Of a stretch of 64,000 nt of DNA, positions 44,040 to 56,291 are shown one piece after another. The notes below the pieces were generated by a model. The model did not search any database. It was given only the letters and a program-made list of their open reading frames with translations, and was not told the DNA's origin. Made by a program: the position numbers and the translations under genes. Positions within the stretch are counted from its first letter, which is position 1. Each line of letters begins with the position of its first letter. Source of the stretch: Pseudogymnoascus destructans (lineage: Eukaryota > Ascomycota > Leotiomycetes > Thelebolales > Thelebolaceae). The DNA lies in contig NW_020167520.1 in assembly GCF_001641265.1 (NCBI RefSeq), forward strand, positions 186,001 through 250,000, in the 5' to 3' direction.

Positions 44040-44927
44040 GGCTCCTTGTTCGAAAAGTATACCATGTATGGGTAATCAGCGGAGATTGAGCACAGGGCGG
44101 GCAGCGAGCGGGCCCTCAAAGAGGCTACTCTCCCCTGCGAGGCTGATGGAAGGGGGAAGGGGAGGGAAAGTTTGTTTCGAAGACGCGTCGTGCATCACGC
44201 TTGCAGGCGCAAGGAGTGCGGATAGGTGAGTTCGAGTACTCTATTCGGAGTAACCTTGCAGTAACTCTGGTCCTGGCATTTCGGCGGAGGTTATTGTTTG
44301 TGTTGTTTTGTGGAAGTAATATGCGTAGGGGGAAAAGGGGGGAGGGGGGGTGAGGTGAGACGGGGAAAGACATAGTTGTAGTATGGGGAGAGGGTGAGAT
44401 GAGACGGGGAAAGACAAAAGACATAGTATATAGTATGGTAAGTTAATATCATCCACCAACATCAACCAACATCAACCAACTTCCACCAACCTCCAACAAC
44501 TTCATCCAACTTCATCCAACTTCATCCACCAACTACGAGACTAAGATTATATACAACCGCCAACTCAAACACTCAAACGCCCAAACTGTCTTCCCTGCCT
44601 GTCCTGTACTTGATTAGTACAAGAAAGGGTGCACGCGGTTTTATCCTCGTCCCAAGCCCGTCTCCCCTCTCTCCCGAAACATCTACACGCCAGACAAAAT
44701 CTCGCATGCGCCTCACACATCTCCCCATCTCCCCCTTTGTTATCATCACCAAAAACATCACGGCTTCACGCATACCCAACTTCTAGTACTGTATTGATTG
44801 CACGGCCTATACTCCGCCTACCCTCTGTCCCGCCCCAAATCTGGCATCACCCTGTCGCGCGAATTCAAGAGGTTAGTTGCAACTACCCCGGATGCGACTT
44901 CCCCGTCTACCAAAATCTACTTTACTT

Positions 44928-44972
44928 TCTCGCCGAATTCTCGCCGTATTCTCGCCGAATTCTCGCCGAATT
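44928..44972. repeat. TCTCGCCGAAT repeat in the leader of the C2H2 gene
   Basis: Four 11-bp units with one A/T variant, about 370 bp before the start codon. Confidence 0.85.
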
Positions 44973-45343
44973 CTTGCTGGTTCCTGTTCACTCTTTGGAA
45001 TCCTTTACCCATCTGGACTTATTCGCAAGGAAGGGCCTAGTTGCTAATTACCCTTTTGCAGAAATACCACCAGGCTTACATCCGTTTGACAACCCAATAT
45101 TCGAATCTCTCGTCGCCGTCCCAAAATATAGCCGTCTATGCACCAACAGCGACCTACCTTTCTCACCGCGAGACCCTTGGTCGCCATATCTGTTTGAACC
45201 GCTTCCCGAATTATATCCATAGTCTCCCGGCAACCACCTACGGCCGTGCTTGACCGGACGAACCCCTGATCCAAGCGCGGGATTGCCTCACCGAGGCCTC
45301 TCTATAAATCCCCGCCTGAAGTATAAAAGGTTGAGCCCACACG

Positions 45344-46865
<1,522 letters not shown>

Positions 46866-47480
46866 TAAGGCGGCGATGTGGAGAGCGAGGAGTCTAATTT
46901 ATCAAGGCGTCGGGCTGCGCATCTTTAATGTGGGGAGAAAGGAACTGTTTGATTGAGGATGGGTGTAAATTGGACAAAAGGCCATAAAGGACGTGCCTTT
47001 GCGAGCGGTTTGTTTTACTGTACTGTACGACTGATATCCTACTCATAGCTGATCAGCATATGCGTTATATGAATTTCTTGTGTTTTAACTAGATACTTGG
47101 TCGCTTATAGAACATGCTTTTGTTTCTTTTTGTTTATTATATCATCACGAACTTGCTTATTTAGTTGCCTAGAAGAGGCAATGCAAACGTCAACTCTATT
47201 CCATCTTCATGAACTCTTTCGTCTTACGTGCAACACTGTGTTTGGCCCCGAAATGTGTTTTGACCAGCTAGCTGTTTGACAGGCATCTATTCGTAGTTTT
47301 AAAATACAGTCCTATTCTAGTAGCTACCTTTGTGCTCTATCTACCCTGCTTCCGCCCCTTCCCCAACAATTCGCGTCCTCCGCCGTGATCACACAAGGAG
47401 ATAATGTTGCGCATCTTCTTGGGGGTTCGAAGATTCCGTTTCGCCTTGGCTCAAATACTCCTCAAATTGCGAGAGAATAT
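46866..47480. other. Convergent 3' flanks of the C2H2 gene and FBP1
   Basis: AT-rich with no recognisable gene. Confidence 0.4.
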
Positions 47481-48649
47481 TCAGCTAGCCTTGTGCATAT
47501 CAATGACCTTCTGCACCTCATCGTAGCTGCCCATAAAGATACCAGATCTGTCGTGGATATGCTCTGGTACGATCTCCATCATACGTTGCATCGTGCTGTT
47601 CACCGCTTGTCCACCAGCTGCGCAACTATTAGTACACTTCTCGAAACGTAAGAAGTTTGTGGGGGGGGAGGATTAGAGACACATACCATTCTCGAAGACC
47701 ATCGCCATAGGCGCGCACTCGTACAGAATCCTCAGCTTCCCCTTGGGGCTCTTCTTATCCGCAGGGTACGCAAAGATCCCGCCGTAAAGCAGCGTCCTGT
47801 ATGCATCCGCAACCATAGATCCGATATATCTCGCGCTGTATGGCTTGCCACCCTCCTCCTTGGGGTACTTCAAGCTATCGAAATATTGCTTGACCGGCTC
47901 CTCCCAGTACAAGCTGTTTCCCTCATTGACCGAGTAGATCGAACGCTTCTTTGGCACCTTCATATCGGGGTGGGTGAGGATGAACTCGCCGAGCGCATTG
48001 TCCATGGTAAACCCATTAACGCTGCTTCCCTTCATAGTAATCACCAACTGCGCCGAGGCACCATACATGGTGAACCCCGCAGCCACCAACTCGCTTCCCG
48101 GCTTCAGCAGATCCTCCTTCGTCACCTTCCCGCCCGACACCGACTCCTCGAGCTTATAGATGCCAAAAATCGTACCGACTGATACGCCGGCATCCAGGTT
48201 GCTGCTGCCGTCGATCGGGTCGCATGCTACGGCGTAGCGCGCGCCGGGGTGCTCGGGGAAGAAGATAGCCTCCTCCTCCTCTTCGGAGACTAGGACGGCG
48301 CACTTGCCGGAGGAGCGCATGGCGGCGATGAAGAGGTCATTGCCAATGACGTCGAGTTTCTTCTGGTCGTCGCCGGTAGTGTTGGAGGAGCCGGCTAGAC
48401 CGGTGAGGTTGATGAGGGTGGCACGACGGATGTAGTAGGCGATAGATTTGAAGGAGAATTGGAGGGCGTGGCAGAGGAGACTGTAGGGAATGTTAGAGTT
48501 GACTAAGGCAAGAATTCTCTTGAAATAGGGCTGGTAACGTACGTGAAGTCTCCAGTAGCTTCGGAATGCTTTACCTGCTCCTCGGTGAGGAAACGGGTAA
48601 GCGTCACGATATCAGTGTTAATCTTCTCTGTTGATCCATTGTCGGCCAT
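47481..48649 (-). CDS. FBP1: Fructose-1,6-bisphosphatase
   Basis: Three exons, 48649-48543, 48480-47687 and 47617-47481, give 345 residues, the family norm. The metal site CDPIDGSSNLD starts at about residue 122; GKLRILYECAPMA and the C-terminal GGQAVNSTMQRMMEIVPEHI are conserved. The last acceptor must be GCGCAG at 47618, since the nearer AATAG at 47631 gives a frame that stops early. FBP1 is the cytosolic gluconeogenic phosphatase. The start MADNGSTEKINTDIVTLTRF matches fungal enzymes. Confidence 0.95.
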
Positions 48650-48791
48650 GATTGCGGTTTGAGTATTTCTACTTATCGCGTGGGTAATGAGAGGTAATTA
48701 TGAAGCTTTGAGAAATATGAGTTGACGGAGAGAGTAGGAAAGAGGGTCTAGAGAGAGAGGCAGGACGGGGGGGGAATGGAGACCAATGCTG

Positions 48792-48837
48792 CCCCGCGCC
48801 CTCACGTGCAACTGCTGATACTTGGTCGGGTGCGGGG
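48792..48837. promoter_or_regulatory. Paired GCGGGG boxes flanking CACGTG upstream of FBP1
   Basis: About 145-190 bp before the FBP1 start, CCCCGC (48792-48797) and GCGGGG (48832-48837) lie in opposite orientation around CACGTG (48803-48808). The boxes fit the SYGGRG consensus of the CreA/Mig1 glucose repressor, which controls FBP1 in other fungi. Function here is an inference. Confidence 0.4.
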
Positions 48838-49238
48838 CTCGGGTTGAAGCGGAGAATGAGGGATAGTACGAAGAAGCCACGGAGAAACCGTGAACCAGAT
48901 GGGGCGCTTTTGGTGGCTGCGCTGGTAAATTATGTATTTACAAATGGACAAATTCCATGTACGGAGTACAGACCCTGAGTGAACCCTGAGTGAGTAGCCA
49001 CGGACATTATCATTATATTACTCGTCCATCTTAACGTCAGTATTTGTTCTGTGGTATGCTTTGGTATGAGCCATGCTCTCATTGGTCATTCGGCTACTAC
49101 ACTCCCAATTGCCGGGCCGGGGAAACTCGGATAATTTTCCCTGTAGCACGTGACCAGCTTTACGGAATTCCAAAGGGTCACGGAATTCTGTGAAACGCAT
49201 GCCAGCACCCGGCTCTCAGTCACCAAGTCCGATTGATC

Positions 49239-51542
49239 CTAGGCGCCTCCAAGTCCTGATATTTGTTAGCTTTGCTCTGTAGTCTTGTAATAAACATCCA
49301 AATATATCATACCAGCAGCAAGCGCCATGTACCATGTACGGCTGGCTCCTCCATCCAACCAAGCATTATCAAAACTTTCTTGTGCAAAGAAGCTATAGCT
49401 TTGTTTCGGGTCAATGAGTGCCAAATTCGCAAACAATATTCCCCTCCACCCTCCTTCAACTTTCTTAGCTCTGTCATTAGAGAAGAATGTATCCCACTCC
49501 TCAGAAACAAACTTTCTCGGCCGTGTTAGTGATGAGCTGGGCAACAATGGAATCATGTGGATGCCCTGGATATACTCCGTGTTGGCACCAAAGTACGTAG
49601 TGTGGTGGATCTTATTCTCGAAGAGAATCCCAGAAACTTTGTTGCCAATGAAATTCTTAGGCTCCACAGCGTTATCGCTCGTGTACAAGAAGTACGTGGA
49701 GATCGAACGGGCGACAACAGAGAGCTGAAGGTTTCCTCTGGCCTCAAGATTGGCATCTCCGATTGTCTTACCCCACATCTTCAGGCTGTACGCGAAACAA
49801 GCGTCTTCAGCACTGCTTTCTTGGTCTTTGCCATCGGCAGATTCGAAGAGGCCCTTGGCCCAGGAATGGCCATTGTACCAGTCGAATCCTCGAGAAACTG
49901 GAAAGTAAGGGTCTTCGCTGCTTGCATTGGCGGTATCGCGAACCATCGTGTTGATGTAGTCCTTGTGGCTGGCAAGCCAGGTAGGGTCAAGATAACCGAT
50001 GTAACTTGCTGCCAAAATAAAGTAGGCAAAGTGGAAATGGTGGTCGTTGTAGTTGGTATTACCAAAGTCCACTCCAGAATCGCCAGTTACATAACCTCCC
50101 GTCGAGACGATGCCACCCCACGCCTCTGATACCAGTTAGTAAAAAGGCGAAGGACATATTATAAATGTACTTACGCTCGTAAACTAGCGGGTACTTGTTT
50201 TTATTGGTAGTCCAAACTTCGAACGCGGCCTTGAGCTTCGTCAGGCCATCTTGAGCCAAAGCTTCATCCTTCACTAAGTCCTTGGAAGCATAGATAACTT
50301 GAGCAAACTTGGCAAGCGCCTGAGTAATTCCATGTATTAGCTAGGGGCATAAATTCAATTTGACTTGTATTGACATACCTTCCCACTGAAGTAGAATGAA
50401 TCCCCGTTTGATTGAGCGGACATATCCTGCTTCAGGTCGCTGGCCGCAACCTCTTGAATGCTAGTAATCGCTGCTGGCGATAGTCCGGCAATATTTCCAA
50501 GAGATGGGCTCCAAGGTGCAAAACCCATTCCAACGGGCATGTTTGGCTCTTCCATTGTCCATGAGTCGGCCACAACAGCTGTTGCGACGCCCTTGGTTGT
50601 AGTCTGCAGCTTTACGTCTTTGGCTGCAGCCTTGGTAGTGGATGAGAAGGACCCAACGAGGTGAGGCAATGCAAACATAACCAGGGTGGAATCTTTTAGG
50701 CCCCCCTTTGAGAAAGAAATCGTATATGTGCCAGCAGGGCCCTTAGCGGTACCGGTCATAGTCGATCCAGTGGCATATGCTCCACAGGCGGCATCATACA
50801 CTGCTTCGGCACCTGCAACTGGGCTTTTAGCTATCTGAAGTGTGCCCTGGAATTTGGACGTGGCTTTGATAAGTGAGTTATTGGCAATACTAAGCTCAAG
50901 ACCTTGCCTAGATGTAGCATGAGCATAGACGAGCCATGTGCTTGAATCCTCGAGGACAATGGTGTACTTGGTAACCCCCTCCTTTGGAGCTGTTTTTGCT
51001 TGCGTAATCGTCCGGAATAACACGCCACTCTGAAGGATAGGAGTAGAATCATTGTAAATTCCGGTAATGAATCCTATTCCCTGGACAAGAGGAAACGTGA
51101 TCGCGGGCTTGCTTCCCGCACTTGCTAGGATATTAACATTCACGGAGGAGCTGGTGAGGCTGTCCGTGGTGAGAGCAGTCGATGTCCCAAGCTCAGCTGC
51201 TGATAAAACTACATGTTGGATGCCGATCGGGTTGACGAAGTATTCAGCTGGATCTGCTTTCGGGTCTGGACCGAAGGCCCGTTGGTTGGCTTCGATATGA
51301 GAAACCGCAAGGCCCCAGCTCTTGGAGGAACCTCCACCCTTCGGCCATACCACCGAGTATGGATGCGTCCACGATGCGTGGCTTTGATCGCCGAGGAAAA
51401 AGTTGGCGTAAAACTTGTTTGTAGAAAGAGGAGCTTTCTGCGCCGTTATACCCAGTCGCTTCACGGGGTGGTCTGGACGCGTGGCTATCACAGATGGCGG
51501 AGCATCTTTGGATAGTGCCTGGAAAATATTATCAGAAGGCAT
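49239..51542 (-). CDS. Endo-1,3-beta-glucanase, GH81
   Basis: Four exons, 51542-50379, 50319-50175, 50125-49313 and 49255-49239, give 712 residues. The GH81 core is clear: NTNYNDHHFHFAYFILAASY, DWYNGHSWAKGLFESADGKD, GNLQLSVVARS and DNAWLDGGASRTWY. The last exon is only 17 nt and supplies the conserved end LGGA. Retaining the last intron would give a different tail and a later stop. The first in-frame ATG (51542) starts MPSDNIFQALSKDAPP with no signal peptide, as in the intracellular Acf2/Eng2 branch rather than the secreted Eng1 branch. Confidence 0.9.
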
Positions 51543-51996
51543 TGCGCTTTGTAGTGGGATTTGAAACAGATGGTTGCTGGTCGAGCACTCAAGAGCGTAA
51601 ATTGGCTTGGTAGTGGAAAAGAGAAGGAAGAATAGGTTTCTTGCTCGTTGGGATCGGCAACAACTCAACAAACACAATACGTTTTGGAGACACTGAGATT
51701 TTTAAAATAATAATTTCCCCAGCCTGTGGAGAGAACTGAAGATGGTATGATAGTTAAAAAGCTGGAAATCGAAGGAATTTTGACGGTCCAAATACCTTCT
51801 TGAAGTGAGACAATTGCTGGAGTAGTGTTCATTTGTACGGCAATGTGAACATCATGGGACCGGAACACACAACGCAAATCAACTTGTTTTAGATGGGGTA
51901 CATGACAAGCTGTCTCATCCTGTGTCGCCGATTATTTAACATGCAGACCCATCACCTGAAGTTATTGGTCGTCGTGACGGCGAGTGCTGGAGGTTC

Positions 51997-52021
51997 TACT
52001 CGTACTTTGGATTAATAAATG
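51997..52021. repeat. Single end of the CGTACTTTGG MITE family
   Basis: The first 25 bases differ from the left end at 13861-13885 at one position (TACT versus TACC). No matching inverted end is seen within 300 bp. Confidence 0.7.
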
Positions 52022-52117
52022 TATGCTGCTTTACCAGTCGTACGTACGTGACGCGTTATATAAAACAGCGTCGAGGCACCGCCTCTCCAAATTACGTAGG
52101 ACAGCAACACCACGAGT

Positions 52118-52157
52118 ACAGGTGTTACAGGTGTTACAGGTGTTACAGGTGTTACAG
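52118..52157. repeat. ACAGGTGTT repeat
   Basis: Four and a half 9-bp units about 100 bp from the MITE end and 70 bp from the UTP14 stop codon. Confidence 0.9.
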
Positions 52158-52223
52158 ATCTTAAATCTTGTTCTTGTTCGTACTAAATATATTTTTATAT
52201 AGCAAAAACATCTCCAAAGCGTC

Positions 52224-55195
52224 TCAAACCAGGGGCTTCGACATCGGTGCAATGATGCCTTGCTTAAGTAGAATCCTGGGCTTCGTTGCATCCTGGAATG
52301 TCTCCTTTGTTGTCCACTCTGGACCAACAGGTAACCTGAGGGACCTCTCGTATTGGGCTCTGGTCTCAAACGGATGAGGAAGGCTGCTAGCCAAATATTT
52401 AACATTCTGCGATGAATAGTTAGCTTCACAATCCATTTCTTCAACGACGCCTCCAAGTCGCGTAGGATACCATCACATACCTTCTTCACCCTCTTTTCAT
52501 TGATGATCACCTTGTCCAACTTCACATCTTTCCTGTCCTTCTCCTTAACCCCCTCAGTCTTCACCATATACCGGCCCTTATTCCGTGCCTTAGATTTCCT
52601 TCCCAATCCATCTCCGGTCCAGCTACCCCAGCCAGGGAGCGTACTGTCGACAACCTTCTCGTCCTCATCCTCGACAACCTGGCGCTTCTCGTCCTCAAAC
52701 TCACCGACGACGTCAGCACCGGCAAATGCACGCGCAATAAGTTCTTGGTCACGGATTGCGAAGGGCAACTTAGGCCCCGCCTCTTCGTCACTGTCGTCAT
52801 CTGATGAGACATGTAGGGTTGTCATCCCGGCCGCAGTGGATTTTTTCTTCCCACCAAGTTTACCCTTGGGCTTGAATGGAGCGGCAATCATCGACACGTT
52901 GGTAAGATCAAGCTCATCTGTAGCGCCCGAGGCATGGGCCTTTTGCTTTCGACGGCGAGCGTCTGACGATTCAACTGCATTCTTTCTTGAGCTGACCTGA
53001 GACCAGGCGCCGCCTTCGTGCGCCTGATCGGTCGAAATTATCGGTGAAACCGCCGCACGCTTAGGTGCATGAGAATGACGCATGGTACTGCTCGACTCTT
53101 TGTCATTGTTTGAACCCTTTGAGGTTGACTTATTTCGCTCTTGAGTTACTTGCGAAGGTTCTTCGCCATGCTCGCTGTCGGATTCTTGCTGGTTGTTCGT
53201 TTCATTAGAACCATTCTGGGCAGCTTTTTGGCTCCCTGGGCCAAATGAACGACGCCCGATGTCTTCAGGGGGCTCGTCCTCTGGCTCGACACTTCCCATG
53301 GTTAACTCTCTTCTCAACTGCTTGACGGCATCGTCGTTTTCTCGCTTCCGCGCCGCATCCGCTTTTAACATGAATGCCATGTTTGAAAGCCGTCCCCCAA
53401 CCCCACTGTCTGAGATTGGGCCGCTGTTGTCGAGGTTATTCAATAGTTGAGCTTCCCCTAGACCTTCGTCGTCGTCGCTACCGAAATCATCACTGTCGCT
53501 CAGATCCTCATCTCTATCTGCGCCATCCCTTAGCGAAGATTTACCCTCAATTCTCTTGCGCAGCTCCTCGTCGCGTACAGCCATCTCATTCATAGCTGAT
53601 CGTGCATCCTCATCCCAGGCAGCACGTCCTGCATCCTTTGTAGCTTTTGCCCATTTGCTGCCTCTGTGCCTAGAGCCCATCCGCTCTTCTGCTCGGCAGC
53701 GATCGTGGGCTTCCTGCTCATCCTCCGAAGGCACAATACCGGCTTCCAGAAGAGCATCCTTGTTCAGGCGCTCCTCTTTCTCACGTTGCTTACGATGAAC
53801 CCTGCGGTAAGACTTGGATTTGATCTTCTTGATGCGTTTAGATCTTGCCTCCTCACGGAACATAAGCTCACGTGCCATGCGTAGTTGATCACGGCGGGCC
53901 TTGACTTCTTCAAGAGACATTTTATTTGCCTCCAGCTCTTCGAATTCCGCAATCTGGTCTTCATCGGTCCTCCCATCAACAGTGGCCAGGCCACTCTGCT
54001 CCAGGATGCTTTGAATGGCAGTTTCCAACTCGTTGAACGGCTTCGAACTAGTCGTTGGCTGAAGTTTGGTGTTTTTGCTCATGGACGAGTGGTCGGCGTC
54101 TGGTAATGGGAACATAAGATGTTCAGCCCGGCGGTTATGCTTGACAGTTTCTGTCCACCTCTCTAATGTCTCTTTAGTCTTGTCATATGCAGCGCTGCGA
54201 TTGAGCACTTCTTGCTCTCTTCGAGTCAAGGGAACTGCAAGCTTCCCAGACACTCCATTTTTCGCCCCCTCGCTCTTAGCCTCTGCTGCCAGTAGCTTGA
54301 GTGACCTTTTAACAAATTTATCCTGAATTGATGGTAGCCCAAGGTCTTCAAGAGTTAACTTGTTTTTTGATGTGACTTTAAAATCTGAGGGGGTGGCGTA
54401 TTCGCTCGCATTATCACTTCGTTGGCGATCGAGGCGTTGTTTAGAGGCGTCGGCTTGAGGAAGATTCGCGATGAGCCTTTGTAATGCGAGCATTTTGTCG
54501 GGGTCATCATCAGAATCATTTCCTTCATCATCCGTAAAAGTCTCAAAGCTCTCTTCATCGCTATCGCCACTTCCATCTGATGATTGTTCACTATCGCTTT
54601 CCATATTCTCTTCTGTAGCGTGGCCGGTGTCGTCTGGCCCATCCTCCTCCGTAGCATCAAGCATAGCAGCAAGATCAATTGCATCCTCGCCCAGACTATC
54701 ATCATCGGAACCGCTCCCTTCACTATCTCCATCTTCGTCGAGGTTGATATCCCCACCTCTCTTCTTTGGTTCCTTCCTCATATTTTCGGTGCTTCCTGAA
54801 AACGCAAACCCTTCTAACTTTTCGTCGTCACTTTCTCCAAAAGCGTCATCACTATCAAGTTCGCTATCGTCGTCGCTGTCAACCTGTCCCATTTTCCACT
54901 CGTTTCCCTCACTGTCGCTCCCTTCCTCGTCTGGGTCGTTTGATCGACCCTTCCTTTTCTTGCTAGGTTCTTCCTCGGCAGAGTCTTCGTCGGAGCCATC
55001 CTGCGCCCTTGCACGCTTCCCAGGTCTCGAGCCACCTTCAGATTCTCCTAGTCGATGGCGACTGACCTTGAGCTTCTCGGGATGCTGTTGAGCAGCGATA
55101 GCGAAGGCATTCAGATTCCGGTTTTTCTTTGCCTTTGACTTTGAAGCCTTCGGGGCGGCGCCTAGCGGCCCACCATGGGATTGTCTTCCTCCCAT
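52224..55195 (-). CDS. UTP14: U3 snoRNP component Utp14
   Basis: Exons 55195-52481 and 52406-52224, phase 0, give 965 residues. The N-terminus is basic, followed by long acidic Asp/Glu/Ser blocks, then the Utp14 core (LTRREQEVLNRSAAYDKTKE, FREEARSKRIKKIKSKSYRR, RHRGSKWAKATKDAGRAAWD) and the C-terminal PHPFETRAQYERSLRLPVGP signature encoded by the second exon. Utp14 is a small-subunit processome factor that activates the Dhr1 helicase. Without the intron the frame would run into intergenic DNA, so the splice is well supported. Confidence 0.95.
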
Positions 55196-55430
55196 CCTTG
55201 CCTTTTTAATAAGCCAAGAAAGCAGCACCAGTGACGCTGGGCTGTTTTTTATTTAAAAAGTTCCAAATACTGCTGGTCGCGAAATTTGGTTATCGATTAT
55301 CTTGTGGTGGAACTTTTTTGACAGGGGTCCAAAGTAGCGCCACGCTAAGACTTTCTCAGTCTTGGCGATCGCAAAGTTGGGAACGACAACTCAGGCCCAA
55401 GGATACAACGACTTCATCACAAACTACGAT

Positions 55431-55792
55431 ATGAGGCCTACGCAATCATTGTTCAGGCGGCTTCGGCGCCTTGCGCTTACAACGAAGCAAGCCAACAAGG
55501 GATTCTACAAAGGAACGGGAACTGGCTCCACTGGTCGCCATACCAAACACGGTGGATATGTTATCGAATGGGAGAAGGTGCGGACATATGTTGTGCCAGA
55601 GGGCCTCAAAGAATTTACCGTTAGTTTGATCATACGATTTCACGAGTAAATAGCTGACATGAGATATAGCTCACACCTTTCGTTACTCGCAATATGAAGC
55701 CGACACGTGGCCGGTTTGAAGGAGACCCAAAGGGCGCGTTAAGTGGAGAGGCATATCTCGCTCGATGGAAGACAGAGAACGGCGAAGATTAA
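55431..55792 (+). CDS. MRPL27: Mitochondrial large ribosomal subunit protein mL41
   Basis: Exons 55431-55619 and 55670-55792, phase 0, give 103 residues. [20 protein letters not shown] is a basic presequence-like start, followed by [33 protein letters not shown] and [13 protein letters not shown], all typical of the yeast MRPL27/mL41 family. It shares a 235-bp divergent promoter region with UTP14, pairing cytosolic and mitochondrial ribosome functions. Confidence 0.92.
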
Positions 55793-56291
55793 GATACATC
55801 AATCACATTGTCGTGCGAGATCTAAGGCGACAATCGAGCAAAGAATGCAGCAAGTTTGATTCTGCGCGAAATGGCGGCAATGGCGCCGAGAAAGGGGAGG
55901 GAGGGATATTTGTACGGGATATTTGTACGACTATAGCATATGTTGCAGGAGTTCGGGAGCATCATCTGGTGCAGATAATTCAAGAGCCACATGCCATTAT
56001 TTTGAGCGTTAGGTCTAGAATAGATGAGACATGTATATAAATCTGATGTACAACAATAATAGGTCTAAATAAGCTACCGGAAGGAGCCACACTAGATTAG
56101 ATGACTGTGATTCACGGCCCTTTCCAAGATTTCCAGAGATTCTACTATGTGTGGTAATTAGAACGCCCATTCGAGTAGCTATGCTTATATTTGGTTGCTA
56201 CTAAAAGCTCTCTATGTCTAACTTGCTTTCACTTCATATATCATTCGGCATCATCCTATGCGTCGTTCCACTGCCACCGTTTCGCTATTAC
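55793..56291. other. Convergent 3' flanks of MRPL27 and the HECT gene
   Basis: No gene is recognised. Confidence 0.4.

Larger units (their letters stand above)
43555..45343. other. Long intergenic/leader region with three short-unit repeats
   Basis: No gene is supported. It contains minisatellites at 43671-43790, 43974-44039 and 44928-44972, and CAACCAACAT-like repeats at 44455-44535. The transcription factor gene downstream probably has a long 5' leader beginning here. Confidence 0.45.
51543..52223. other. Spacer with MITE end and 9-bp repeat
   Basis: Positions 51997-52021 match the end of the 13861-13978 MITE. ACAGGTGTT units occur four to five times at 52118-52157. The rest is the 5' flank of GH81 and the 3' flank of UTP14. 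Confidence 0.6.

Noticed and set aside
44629..45222. 197-codon frame upstream of the C2H2 gene
   Set aside because: Pro/Ser/Leu-rich text from pyrimidine-rich leader DNA, runs over an 11-bp repeat, no recognisable domain.
54471..55091. 206-codon Ser/Pro-rich frame opposite UTP14
   Set aside because: Mirror of the acidic repeats of UTP14; no independent features.
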